Assembly (NCBI RefSeq): GCF_900119735.1
Contig: NZ_FPJW01000005.1
Location: 62,001 to 126,000 of the forward strand
Origin: Marinospirillum alkaliphilum DSM 21637
GTDB taxonomy: Bacteria; Pseudomonadota; Gammaproteobacteria; Pseudomonadales; Halomonadaceae
Length of the DNA: 64,000 bases
Direction of reading: 5' to 3'
The position numbers and the translations under genes are program-made. Positions 56,277 through 64,000 of this stretch are shown here, piece by piece; the first letter of the stretch is position 1, and each line of letters opens with the position of its first letter. Below the pieces are notes generated by a model, which worked only from the letters and a program-made list of their open reading frames with translations, was not told the origin of the DNA and did not search any database.

Positions 56277-58122
56277 CTATCCGGTTCCTGTCAGCAATCA
56301 ATACTTCAAACACACAGCCCTGTTCCTGTGTACCTTTAACCTGCTTATTGTTGGTGCGAACCCGCAGGTCACCACCGCTCAGTTGCAGCATACGCCGCGC
56401 CAGCGCCAACCCCATGCCACTGCCTGCCACCGGGTAATCAGAAGGCACCAGACGCACAAACAAGTCAAACACCTGCTGCAGGTAAACCGGATCAATCCCG
56501 CTGCCATTATCGGCCACCGAAAATACCCAGCTCTGCGCCTCCTTGTGTGCGTCAATGTGTACTTCAAGTGGCCGCTGGGGTGAAGCATAATTCAGTGCGT
56601 TATCCAACAGGATTGCAAACAACTGTTGAAAACGTTTTGTCGAAAACCACACCTGCGGCAGGTTCTCACCCAGGAGCACACGGGCACCTGCAGCATCCAG
56701 ACGTGATCGCAGCGGTGAGCTTGTTAATAACCGGGTTAGCTCAACGCGGCTATCCAGCCACTCAAATTCCGGTTGTACCTGCTCCAGCGCCAGATATTGC
56801 TGAACATCCCGCACCAACTGACTTAAACGCCGTGATTGTTGCTGGATAAACGTGAGCGCCAGGCGGTTTTTTTCATCACCCGTTAACGCTTCCGACTGCT
56901 GTAACTGCTCGGAAAACACCTGCAGTCGCCGCACCGGCTCCTGAAAGTGATGTGCCATCACTTCACTCAGGCGACGCAAATCCTGGTTCACCTGGTGCAA
57001 ATCCTGTTCACGCTGCCTGATTTCAACCGCCATCTGATTCATGGCCTGTGCCAGTTGCCCCAACTCATCACCAGACCTGATCGGCACCAGCTGTTCATAG
57101 TTACCTGCCCGCAGGCGTTCAACCCCCTGCATCAGATTGCCCAGCGGGTGAGTGATCAAGCGGAACAGCAACCATAACGCCAGTGGCAACACCAACAGAA
57201 ACGTCAAGGGTACAGCCAGCCAAATGGCCCTGCGAGTGGTTTTGCGTGATGCTTCATACAAATGCAGGGGATAACGCAATTGCAGGAATATTGGCTGATT
57301 GTGGCTGGACATTAATTGCTGTAACGCATAAAACCCTTCACTGTCCTGCTGAATAACACCCGGTTTAACCCCTGCAGCCCTGGCCTCCAACAGGTGGAAG
57401 GTCAGGTGGTCTGGCAACAAACGGGATAAATAGTCATCATCCAGCCAACGGGACAGTACCAATTGACCTACCGGCAAGCGACGACCATCGGGCAAGGAGC
57501 GCCAGAGTGTACGACCATGCTCCAGCAACAGGCCTCCCTGCATGGGTGAAAGCGCTGACTGTTGATCCAGGACATCATGGGACTGTGCCCGCTGTTGCAG
57601 GCTGGTTTCCAGTGACTGCTCCGGCCAGAAAAAGTCTTGCGGATCCCCCTGCAACACAAGCAGTAACGGCTGGGCATCCACATAACTGGTAATCACTTGC
57701 AGATTGTGTTGATCCCCCACTGCAACCAGACTGACCAACTCCTGCTGCAGGCTGTAAACAAACGCCTGCTGCGCCTGACCACTGAGTAAAGCCGTTAACA
57801 ACCGCTGACTGATGCTGCGCTTTTCTTCATCAAACAGGATGGCCTGGTATTGCTCGGGGTTCTGGTAGGCATTGATCAGATCCACCGATGCCACCAGTCG
57901 CTCGTTACTGGCCAGCACTCCCGCCTCCAGCTCCAGCCTTGCCTGAAACTGCTGCAACTGTGATTCCAGCCGGGCAAAACCTTCCGTTATTTCCTGTTGT
58001 GCCAGATCCCGGTGATAACCCAGCAAATGCCGGTCAATCAGCAGTGCGGCAACCAGCAGGGTGCCAAAAGACACACCCAGCGTGAGCAGCAGCAGCCGGG
58101 TTCTGATCGTCAGGGATCGCAT
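56269..58122 (-). CDS. Membrane sensor histidine kinase with phytochrome-type H-box
   Basis: 617 aa. TM1 about 8-30, a large periplasmic domain (31-300) of unrecognised type (helical start LAQQEITEGFARLESQLQQF), TM2 about 303-325 and HAMP (ITHPLGNLMQGVERLRAGNY). A kinase core follows with an unusual H-box VMAHHFQEPVRRL, where His aligns with the HxLQEP box of phytochrome-like kinases, then LDNALNYA (N box), DNGSGI (G1) and GSGMGLALARRM (G2). It has no receiver. Its start overlaps the stop of an exported sugar-type binding protein (TGATG), which probably presents a ligand to its periplasmic domain. The Rcp1-like receiver follows. Confidence 0.92.
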   Translation of the reverse strand: MRSLTIRTRLLLLTLGVSFGTLLVAALLIDRHLLGYHRDLAQQEITEGFARLESQLQQFQARLELEAGVLASNERLVASVDLINAYQNPEQYQAILFDEEKRSISQRLLTALLSGQAQQAFVYSLQQELVSLVAVGDQHNLQVITSYVDAQPLLLVLQGDPQDFFWPEQSLETSLQQRAQSHDVLDQQSALSPMQGGLLLEHGRTLWRSLPDGRRLPVGQLVLSRWLDDDYLSRLLPDHLTFHLLEARAAGVKPGVIQQDSEGFYALQQLMSSHNQPIFLQLRYPLHLYEASRKTTRRAIWLAVPLTFLLVLPLALWLLFRLITHPLGNLMQGVERLRAGNYEQLVPIRSGDELGQLAQAMNQMAVEIRQREQDLHQVNQDLRRLSEVMAHHFQEPVRRLQVFSEQLQQSEALTGDEKNRLALTFIQQQSRRLSQLVRDVQQYLALEQVQPEFEWLDSRVELTRLLTSSPLRSRLDAAGARVLLGENLPQVWFSTKRFQQLFAILLDNALNYASPQRPLEVHIDAHKEAQSWVFSVADNGSGIDPVYLQQVFDLFVRLVPSDYPVAGSGMGLALARRMLQLSGGDLRVRTNNKQVKGTQEQGCVFEVLIADRNRIDG

Positions 58123-59027
58123 CAGAATATTGGCTCCATCAGCTCCACATTGTTGATAGTGACTGCTTCGGAAGGAATCAGTACATACCTTGGCACCGGC
58201 TCACCGGCCAGCAGTTGTAAAACCAATGCAGCCCCTTCACGACCGCCGGTTGGAAAAGTGAAACTCATGGACTGATGCCCGGCACGGATGGCTGCCTGGG
58301 CTTCACGAATAAAGTCGATGCCAACCAGCGGTACACTGCCCAAATCAATACCATGACGCTGCAGGGCCAGGCGTGCACCAGCTGCCATGCTGTCACTCTG
58401 GGCATAAATGGCATCAAAACGCTGGCCATCCAGCAGCAGTTGATCCACTGCCATAATGGCATCAGCCCGCAGGAAGTTTGCCGTGCGCTGAGTCACACGA
58501 ATACCGGGATGCTCACGGGTGACGGCCAGAAACCCTTCGCGTCGATCCACGGTCGTTGATGCACCAGGTATTCCCTCCAGCATCAGGATATGCCCCTGCC
58601 CTTGCAACTGCTCTACCAGATATTCTGCTGCCTGACGGGCCAGTGCCTGGTTATCGTGATAAACAAAACTGGTAAAACTGTCGCCTTCAATTCCACGAGA
58701 TAACAGGATCACCGGCACACCCGCTTCGTGCACCCGGCGAATCACCGGTGCCAGGGCCACCTGATCCCGTGGACTGGTGATCAACACATCCACCCCTTGC
58801 AGCAGCAGGTCTTCAATATGGCGCGCCTGCAGCGCTGTTTCTCCCTGCGCGTCGGTCACCACAAAACGGATATTGGGGTGTTTTGCCAAAGCCTCCTGTA
58901 CGTCTCGAACCTGAGCCTTGCGCCAGTCATTGGCCAGGGTATCCTGGGCAAAACCGACCAGCCAGGTCTCTGCCGCTTGCAGAGGCAACCAGAGCAGAAG
59001 GCACAACAGCAACAGCAGACGTTTCAT
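58122..59027 (-). CDS. Periplasmic binding protein, RbsB/LacI type, without a transporter
   Basis: 301 aa. Signal peptide about 1-19 (MKRLLLLLCLLLWLPLQAA). The mature part is a Peripla_BP_4 fold: WLVGFAQDTLANDWRKAQVRDVQEAL, TSPRDQVALAPVIRRVHEAGVPVILLSR, LEGIPGASTTVDRREGF, AIYAQSDSMAAGARLAL and LVGIDFIREAQAAIRAG. It is similar to sugar or autoinducer-2 binding proteins. No ABC permease or ATPase is nearby; instead the next gene is a membrane kinase coupled by TGATG. So a ligand-presenting role like LuxP or TorT is inferred. GGAGAGATAA precedes the ATG. Confidence 0.9.
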   Translation of the reverse strand: MKRLLLLLCLLLWLPLQAAETWLVGFAQDTLANDWRKAQVRDVQEALAKHPNIRFVVTDAQGETALQARHIEDLLLQGVDVLITSPRDQVALAPVIRRVHEAGVPVILLSRGIEGDSFTSFVYHDNQALARQAAEYLVEQLQGQGHILMLEGIPGASTTVDRREGFLAVTREHPGIRVTQRTANFLRADAIMAVDQLLLDGQRFDAIYAQSDSMAAGARLALQRHGIDLGSVPLVGIDFIREAQAAIRAGHQSMSFTFPTGGREGAALVLQLLAGEPVPRYVLIPSEAVTINNVELMEPIF

Positions 59028-59414
59028 TTATCTCTCCAGCAGCTTCAGCAATTGGTTGATCAACACAGCAGGGGGCTGTCCTTTGGTCAAACAGGCTTGT
59101 GCGCCTGCTGCCAGCAAGTCTTTTTGTTCCGCAACATCGAACCAGCCGCTGTGAACCACCAGTGGCACATCCGGCAAACAACTGCGGCAGGCTGTAACGG
59201 TATTTAATCCACTGCTGTCCGGCAGGTTTAAATCCACCAACAGCAAGGCTGGCTGTTCCGGCAGGTTTTTTAATAACTGGAAAAAAGCCGCCAGTGTTTC
59301 AGCCACCAGAACCTGAAAGCCCGGTTCAGGATGTTGCTGCAGTTGCCACTGCAACAGATGCGCCTCATCCGGGTCATCTTCCAACAACACCAGTAGTGGC
59401 TTATGCTGGGGCAT
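59028..59414 (-). CDS. Single-domain response regulator
   Basis: 128 aa from ATG 59414 (GAGGTG before it); a longer reading from 59513 would lie inside the upstream kinase. Receiver fold: LVLLEDDPDEAHLLQWQLQ, Asp in LLLVDLNLPDSSGL, VVHSGWFDV (Ser/Thr position as Ser) and Lys in CLTKGQPP. It is similar in style to the REC of the REC-PAS-GGDEF protein (DLNLPDS-G). The start overlaps the end of the kinase gene by 14 nt; its stop directly abuts the start of the binding protein gene. It is the likely partner of the kinase at 59401. Confidence 0.88.
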   Translation of the reverse strand: MPQHKPLLVLLEDDPDEAHLLQWQLQQHPEPGFQVLVAETLAAFFQLLKNLPEQPALLLVDLNLPDSSGLNTVTACRSCLPDVPLVVHSGWFDVAEQKDLLAAGAQACLTKGQPPAVLINQLLKLLER

Positions 59415-60885
59415 CGTCACCTCGTTGTTTTTCTGACCGGGCAGCATCCACCAATCTTCCTGCCACCAGTCGGCTATCCGTAAATCGGGGAAGCTCAAAT
59501 ACCACACAAACACCGCCCAGCGGTGAGTCTTCCATCCAGATCGAGCAATGATGCATTGCCAGAACTTTTTTTACCACTGCCAGCCCCATGCCGGTACCCG
59601 GATAACGGCTGGTTCCCGGCACCAAACGGGCGAACAACTGGAACACCTGCTCCCGGTAGGCTGCTTCAAGGCCCATGCCATTATCAGCAATCCGCATCAG
59701 CACAGGTTCACCTGCAGTGCCGGGGGTCTTGTATCCAGTGCCGACTTCTGCGCTGATTTGCAAGTGCAGTGGCTGGCCATCCTTTTTGTATAACAGGGCG
59801 TTATTCAGCAACACCTCCATCACTTCACGCAGGTGTACCGTCGGTATCAACACCCTGATGTCTGAAGCAATATCCACTTCCACTCTGGCTGGTTGCAAAC
59901 GCTGCACATAAGCAGGTGAAGCCAGTTGATCCTGAACAAAACGCTCCAGATGCAGCACCGCCGCTTCAGGCTGTAATTGCTCCAGCGCCAGATAATGCTG
60001 CACATCACGCACCAGCTCACTGAGACGCAGGGACTGGGTCTTGATAAATTCGATGGACAGATCCACATCCTGCTGATGCCTCAACACCAGGCTGTGCTCC
60101 AGGCGCTGGGAAAAACTCACCAGCCGCCTTGCCGGTTCCTGCAAGTGATGCGCCATGATTTCACTGAGTCGTAACTGTTCTGCGCGTGCCTGCTGCAGGT
60201 AATCTGCCAGTTCGTTGAATGCCTGCACCACCTTACCCAACTCATCCCGTTCATGCCCTGCCTGCAGTTGCAGTGGCTCAAACCGGCGGTCATGGCGCTG
60301 CTGCAACTGACGCGTCAAATAAGCCAGCGGACGGGTCATCAGTCGGCTGGAAATATACAGGATCACAAAGGCCAGCAGGATGTTCCTGACCACACCTAAA
60401 ATCAGCTCCCAGAGTATCCTGCGCTGAAAATCCGTACCTGCCAGACCACCATTGATTCGAATCTGCAAGTGACCAACAGACTGGGTTTCTGCTGTAAACG
60501 CCTGTTGCCAGATCAATGGTTGGGTGAAAGTCAGCTCATCACCGAGCACACGCGCCAAAAAAGGGGCTTGCTGCTCGCCACGCCGGTCCTTGGTAGCCAG
60601 TAATCGTCCCCGCTCAGTGACCAGCTCGCCATACACCACAGCCTGTACTGCAAACAAACCATCCAGCACCTCTTCAGCAAGATTGGCGTCCAGCGTCCAG
60701 GCAGCCTGGGTGGCAGTGTTGGTGGCAGTCAACAGCAACTCCTGGCCGGATTGTTTGATGTGGTACCGGGTCTGACGGTAATCCACGGCAATCATCACCA
60801 GACTCAGTAAAACACCCAGCGTGATGGCAGCCACCAGTGTCAACCGTGTCTGACGCCAGGCCAGGCTATCGGTCAGATCCTTCAT
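59401..60885 (-). CDS. Membrane sensor histidine kinase with phytochrome-type H-box
   Basis: 494 aa. TM1 about 15-37, a periplasmic domain of about 130 residues (ATQAAWTLDANLAEEVLDGLFAVQAVVYGELV), TM2 about 170-190 and HAMP. H-box IMAHHLQEPARRL (same type as the kinase at 56269), then LRLSELVRDVQHYLALEQ, N box LLNNALLYK, DNGMGL and GTGMGLAVVKKVL. The two kinases share much of their cytoplasmic part, so a duplication inside the operon is likely. It overlaps the SBP_3 gene by ATGA upstream and a single-domain receiver downstream. It has no fused receiver. Confidence 0.92.
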   Translation of the reverse strand: MKDLTDSLAWRQTRLTLVAAITLGVLLSLVMIAVDYRQTRYHIKQSGQELLLTATNTATQAAWTLDANLAEEVLDGLFAVQAVVYGELVTERGRLLATKDRRGEQQAPFLARVLGDELTFTQPLIWQQAFTAETQSVGHLQIRINGGLAGTDFQRRILWELILGVVRNILLAFVILYISSRLMTRPLAYLTRQLQQRHDRRFEPLQLQAGHERDELGKVVQAFNELADYLQQARAEQLRLSEIMAHHLQEPARRLVSFSQRLEHSLVLRHQQDVDLSIEFIKTQSLRLSELVRDVQHYLALEQLQPEAAVLHLERFVQDQLASPAYVQRLQPARVEVDIASDIRVLIPTVHLREVMEVLLNNALLYKKDGQPLHLQISAEVGTGYKTPGTAGEPVLMRIADNGMGLEAAYREQVFQLFARLVPGTSRYPGTGMGLAVVKKVLAMHHCSIWMEDSPLGGVCVVFELPRFTDSRLVAGRLVDAARSEKQRGDDAPA

Positions 60886-61628
60886 GACTCACTCTCCCTT
60901 GTCACTCGCCAGTCAGGGCCAGCCCAGCGGTCCAGCACCTGCTCAATGGCGCCACTCTGTTGTAATCGCTCAACGGCCTGCTGAATCCTTTCCATGCGCT
61001 GGGTGTCTTCATAATGGAGGGAAAACTGCACCGTCACGGGTGTTGCCTGTAACACCAACCGGTCACCCAGTAACTCACTTACCTGCAATTGCTCACTGAG
61101 GTACATCAAGGACAGGCTGTTACCGCTGATGGCATCCAGTCGTCCTGCTGCCAGCATGCCAATCAGGGTTTCATAGTTACGCAGATAAACCTTGTTCAGG
61201 CTGGTATCCGCATCAAAACGCGGTGACAAACGAATGCCACGCAATACACCAATGCGTAATCCGGCCAGATCTTCATAACGCTCCAGTTTGATGCCTTCAC
61301 GCGCCAGCACCACAGAACCGAAACTGAATAAATAACCGGCATGCTGCACCTCGCCATCCCGCGCAGGAGCACGAATCAGGTAACTCAGATCCGCATCACC
61401 ATAATGCAGGCTTTCCAGCACCCGCGCATAGGGAACCAGGCGTTTTTGCTGCTGCAAACCCGATTCTGCCTCAATCAAAGCGGCAATCTCCAGCCAGATT
61501 CCCATGGCCTGGCCAGTGGTTTCATCATGGAATCCCCAGGGTTCCGTTTCCATGATGAGTGCCCGGAGGGGCGCTGCCACCAGTGAGGCATTAAAGCTCA
61601 GCACAAACAGCAGTAGCAGGTGTTTCAT
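60882..61628 (-). CDS. Periplasmic solute-binding protein, SBP_bac_3 type, without a transporter
   Basis: 248 aa from ATG 61628 (GGGAGGGG before it). Signal peptide MKHLLLLFVLSFNASLVAA, then a type-II binding fold: GIWLEIAALIEAESGL, DADLSYLIRAPARDGEVQHAGYLFSFGSVVLAREGI, LAGLRIGVLRGI and LAAGRLDAISGNSLSLMYL. The family binds amino acids or similar small polar ligands. It overlaps the PhnD-type kinase gene upstream and the next kinase downstream (ATGA at both ends). No transporter genes are near, so a sensory role is inferred. Confidence 0.9.
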   Translation of the reverse strand: MKHLLLLFVLSFNASLVAAPLRALIMETEPWGFHDETTGQAMGIWLEIAALIEAESGLQQQKRLVPYARVLESLHYGDADLSYLIRAPARDGEVQHAGYLFSFGSVVLAREGIKLERYEDLAGLRIGVLRGIRLSPRFDADTSLNKVYLRNYETLIGMLAAGRLDAISGNSLSLMYLSEQLQVSELLGDRLVLQATPVTVQFSLHYEDTQRMERIQQAVERLQQSGAIEQVLDRWAGPDWRVTRESES

Positions 61629-63805
61629 AACCCCTCCCTTGCCACCGGCAGGGTAAAACAGAAACGGCATCCCTTGCCTTCACCCGGTGACTCCACCCAG
61701 ATGCGACCCCCATAACGCTCAACGATCTTGCGACAAACCGCCAGGCCGATGCCTGTGCCTTCATATTCAGTGCGTGTGTGCAAGCGCTGGAATACACGGA
61801 ACAAACGCTCAATCTGATCCGGTGCTATGCCGATGCCCTGATCTTCAACAGTAAAACACCAGAAGCCTGCAGCACCATCCGGGGTTAATGGCTCAACATC
61901 CAGTCTTACCTCAGGGGATTGACCCGGTTGATGGTATTTCAGGGCGTTCCCGATCAGGTTCTGAAACAGACGCGTCAACTCATCCGGGCTCACATACAGG
62001 GTTGGCCAGTGTTTTGCCAGCAGCTGAATACGGGCCTGTTGCTCCTGTATCAGCGGCTCCAGAAACTGCAGCGCTTCATTGATTGCCGTTTGTGCAGATA
62101 ACAGTGCTTTAGGCTGCCCCTTGCGGCCCACCCTGGAGTACTCCAGCAAGGATACCAGCATCTGATCCAGGCGACGGGATCCATCCAGGGCGTAGTGCAG
62201 CATTTCACGGGTGTCCGCGGCCAGACCATCAGCCAGTTTACGCTCCAGCAACTGTAAATAACTGCTGATCATCCGCAGCGGCTGCCGCAAATCATGGCTG
62301 GTAATGTAGGCAAACTGTTCCAGCTCGGCATTGGACGCCTCCAGTGCCTGATTTTTCTGTTCCAGTGCCTGCTCTGCTTCGCGGCGGCGGGTGACATCAT
62401 GGATCACACCCAGCACCAATTTCCTTGAGTGGATTTCGACGGGTATCAGGGTCACTTCCACCAGTAAAACATGACCATCCTGCTTTAGGTGTACCCACTC
62501 AAAACTGGCTGACTCCTGATCCTGGAGTTTTCTGAAAATGGCCGCCGCCAGAACAGCACTGCGGCTACCATCCGGTTGAAAAACTGGTGACACCTCTTCC
62601 GGGCGTTTTCCTATCAGCTGCTGGGCATTGCTTAACCCCAGCAAGCGGGGCATCGCCGGATTGCAGTCAACAAACACACCCTTGAGGGGATCAAGCATGA
62701 TCACCGGCAAGGGCAAGTGCTGATACAAGGAGTTAAAACGATGATTGGCCAGCCGCAAACGCCGGTTAAACATCAACAAGGCCAGGGCAAAAGCCAGCGC
62801 AAAGGCCAGAAAACTGCTGATGGATAACATCCACAGCGGGTATTGACGCCACAGCTGCTGCATACTCAGCTGTTCAGCCTGATCATAGGGCGGTAATTTG
62901 AGTGCATAAGCCAGGCGGTCCATCACCGAATAATCAGCCGGTGGGGAAAAGCCATCAATGCCGAGGGATAACACCGCCGGGTGATCCGGTGACAGATTCA
63001 ACAAGGCTCGCACCAGCTCACGGGTACAACTGCATTCACCGACAGCAGCCAGTGGCCACTCGGGGTAAAGGCGAGTCGATACCTGGAAGGGAAAGTCTGG
63101 CTGAGGCATGGGGTTGAGCACCTGTAGCTGGTCAGATGCCAACACCCCTTGGTGCAGCATCGACTCCAGAATGCCTGTACGCACAAAACCAACAGCATAA
63201 TGCCCCGCCAACAGTGCCTTGATCACTGCATCATGGCTGCCCAGTTCAACAGGGGTGTAATCCTGATGGGGTAACAGGCCATGCTGCATCAATTCATAAA
63301 CCTGGGTCTGATACCCTCCCAGAAACCAGGTGCCTGGTATGGCAATCTGCTGCTGACGCAGGTGTTTAATATCAGAGATGCCGTTGTTGGCCCTGGCCAG
63401 AATCACGCCACCCAGAGAACGGGTTGGAATACCCTGTTCCAGATTGACCAAGGTGACCAGGGGCCCTTGCAGCGCATAATGGTGGCGCAGCAGGTTGTAG
63501 TGACTGGGATTGGTCATCACCAGATCAATCTTGCGTTGATGCACAGCTTCCGTTAAAGCGGCCTGATCCAGCACCTGCAGCCGGATTTCTGCCTGCTGCA
63601 GGTGTTCATTCAGGTAGTCGACCAAAGGTTGAAAGCGCTCCTGCATCTGCTCAGCAGGCCGGTAGGCAAAAACACCCAGGTGTAATTGCCGCTTTTCTGC
63701 TGCCAGGCTGCCCAAGGGCAACAGCAGCAGCAAGATTAACCAGCCGACTTGCAACCTTTGACGATGATTAGTGCTTGTACACCTTGAACTGTTGACGCAA
63801 CTCAT
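61625..63805 (-). CDS. Sensor histidine kinase with PhnD-type periplasmic binding domain and PAS
   Basis: 726 aa from ATG 63805 (AGGTG before it, overlapping the receptor gene by 38 nt); starts at 63844 or a TTG at 63754 are alternatives. Hydrophobic signal (about 20-36), PhnD/TtrS-like binding domain (about 40-310: LGVFAYRPAEQMQERFQPLVDYLNEHL, VMTNPSHYNLLRHHY, GVILARANNGISDIKHLR, GSHDAVIKALLAGHYAVGFVRTG), TM about 325-350, PAS (365-480), HisKA with YITSHDLRQPLRMISSYLQLL and HATPase_c (NLIGNALKYH, DQGIGI, GTGIGLAVCRKIV). TtrS, the tetrathionate sensor, has a similar binding domain; the ligand here is unknown. It lies downstream of a chemoreceptor and upstream of SBP_3. Confidence 0.93.
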   Translation of the reverse strand: MSCVNSSRCTSTNHRQRLQVGWLILLLLLPLGSLAAEKRQLHLGVFAYRPAEQMQERFQPLVDYLNEHLQQAEIRLQVLDQAALTEAVHQRKIDLVMTNPSHYNLLRHHYALQGPLVTLVNLEQGIPTRSLGGVILARANNGISDIKHLRQQQIAIPGTWFLGGYQTQVYELMQHGLLPHQDYTPVELGSHDAVIKALLAGHYAVGFVRTGILESMLHQGVLASDQLQVLNPMPQPDFPFQVSTRLYPEWPLAAVGECSCTRELVRALLNLSPDHPAVLSLGIDGFSPPADYSVMDRLAYALKLPPYDQAEQLSMQQLWRQYPLWMLSISSFLAFALAFALALLMFNRRLRLANHRFNSLYQHLPLPVIMLDPLKGVFVDCNPAMPRLLGLSNAQQLIGKRPEEVSPVFQPDGSRSAVLAAAIFRKLQDQESASFEWVHLKQDGHVLLVEVTLIPVEIHSRKLVLGVIHDVTRRREAEQALEQKNQALEASNAELEQFAYITSHDLRQPLRMISSYLQLLERKLADGLAADTREMLHYALDGSRRLDQMLVSLLEYSRVGRKGQPKALLSAQTAINEALQFLEPLIQEQQARIQLLAKHWPTLYVSPDELTRLFQNLIGNALKYHQPGQSPEVRLDVEPLTPDGAAGFWCFTVEDQGIGIAPDQIERLFRVFQRLHTRTEYEGTGIGLAVCRKIVERYGGRIWVESPGEGKGCRFCFTLPVAREGL

Positions 63806-64000
63806 CCAGCACCTGCGTGGTTTCCTGTACATGACGACTGGCAATCAGTGCCTGCTCGGCCTGAGCCGCATTGCTATCGGCCAGACGGGCGATGCCTTCC
63901 ACCGTTTCAGCCACTTCCCGGGCAGCCATGGCCTGTTCCTGTAATACATGCTGAATATCTTGTGTTGCACGAATCACCTGCAGGGTGCCCTGCTCAATGT
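63768..64000 (-). CDS. Methyl-accepting chemotaxis protein, C-terminal part (rest outside window)
   Basis: About 76 residues of an MCP end, continuing past the window edge: [68 protein letters not shown] (read in segments). It is nearly the same as the end of the Aer-like receptor at 14983, so the missing part is probably an Aer-like PAS receptor too. Its end overlaps the PhnD-type kinase gene, making a chemoreceptor the visible head of the binding-protein/kinase operon. Confidence 0.9.
   Translation of the reverse strand, partial: IEQGTLQVIRATQDIQHVLQEQAMAAREVAETVEGIARLADSNAAQAEQALIASRHVQETTQVLDELRQQFKVYKH

Noticed and set aside
1-64000. tRNA, rRNA or riboswitch genes
   Set aside because: No cloverleaf or known conserved RNA segment was noticed while reading either strand; a covariance-model search was not possible here.

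Overview
The window (64 kb, moderate GC, densely packed) looks like the chromosome of a motile, respiring Gammaproteobacterium, possibly Oceanospirillales-like. The grounds are the branched-chain amino acid (BCAA)/propionate catabolic genes with a LiuR-type MerR regulator, Aer-like chemoreceptors, a Tat-exported HiPIP, a NosP-type FIST protein and the very high number of hybrid kinases and cyclic-di-GMP enzymes. No rRNA, tRNA, CRISPR array, transposase or phage gene was recognised. The genus is not assignable from sequence reading alone.

Layout. (1) 1-14.7 kb: a plus-strand run of three large hybrid histidine kinases (the first cut by the window edge, the third fused to a GGDEF domain) and a REC-PAS-GGDEF protein. 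It converges on a minus-strand pair: a 1170-aa HPt/REC/PAS hybrid kinase and a REC-HD-GYP phosphodiesterase. (2) 15-24.9 kb: an Aer-like receptor; a minus-strand operon of a stand-alone PAS protein, an MCP, a STAS protein and a REC-PP2C-HATPase partner-switching protein; then, divergently, an exported rhodanese overlapping a membrane GGDEF/EAL protein; then a lone FliL-like gene. (3) 25-40 kb: a metabolic island with a BCAA ABC transporter (livGF-K-HM, livK carrying a single-base frameshift), propionyl-CoA synthetase, and four valine-degradation enzymes (acyl-CoA dehydrogenase, enoyl-CoA hydratase, 3-hydroxyisobutyryl-CoA hydrolase, 3-hydroxyisobutyrate dehydrogenase), with AraC and MerR/LiuR regulators and an acyl-CoA synthetase. 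Three similar TTKACG-N4-CGTMAA palindromes precede these units. Several non-coding palindromic repeats sit in the gaps. (4) 40-54.5 kb: an HDOD/degenerate-EAL protein, REC-PAS-GGDEF-EAL, a membrane hybrid kinase, REC-HATPase, HiPIP, an MCP, and an operon of a NosP-like FIST protein, a hybrid kinase with HPt, and a second HDOD protein. (5) 54.5-64 kb: a tightly overlapping minus-strand operon: chemoreceptor (partial), PhnD-type sensor kinase, SBP_3 binding protein, kinase, REC, sugar-type binding protein, kinase, REC, REC-PAS-GGDEF.

How it fits together. Nine histidine kinases and about twenty receiver domains occur, yet no receiver is joined to a DNA-binding domain. All recognisable outputs are cyclic-di-GMP turnover (GGDEF, EAL, HD-GYP), HDOD proteins, partner switching (PP2C/STAS/HATPase) or chemoreceptors. 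A shared 11-bp-phased direct repeat (TGTAT-N6-TGTAT, usually TGTATCA-N4-TGTATCA) occurs in four intergenic regions in front of these operons. It is paired and inverted in two divergent promoters, and it may be the operator of an undescribed regulon controlled from outside the window. The strongest candidates for something new are this motif and the binding-protein/kinase/receiver operon at 54.5-64 kb.
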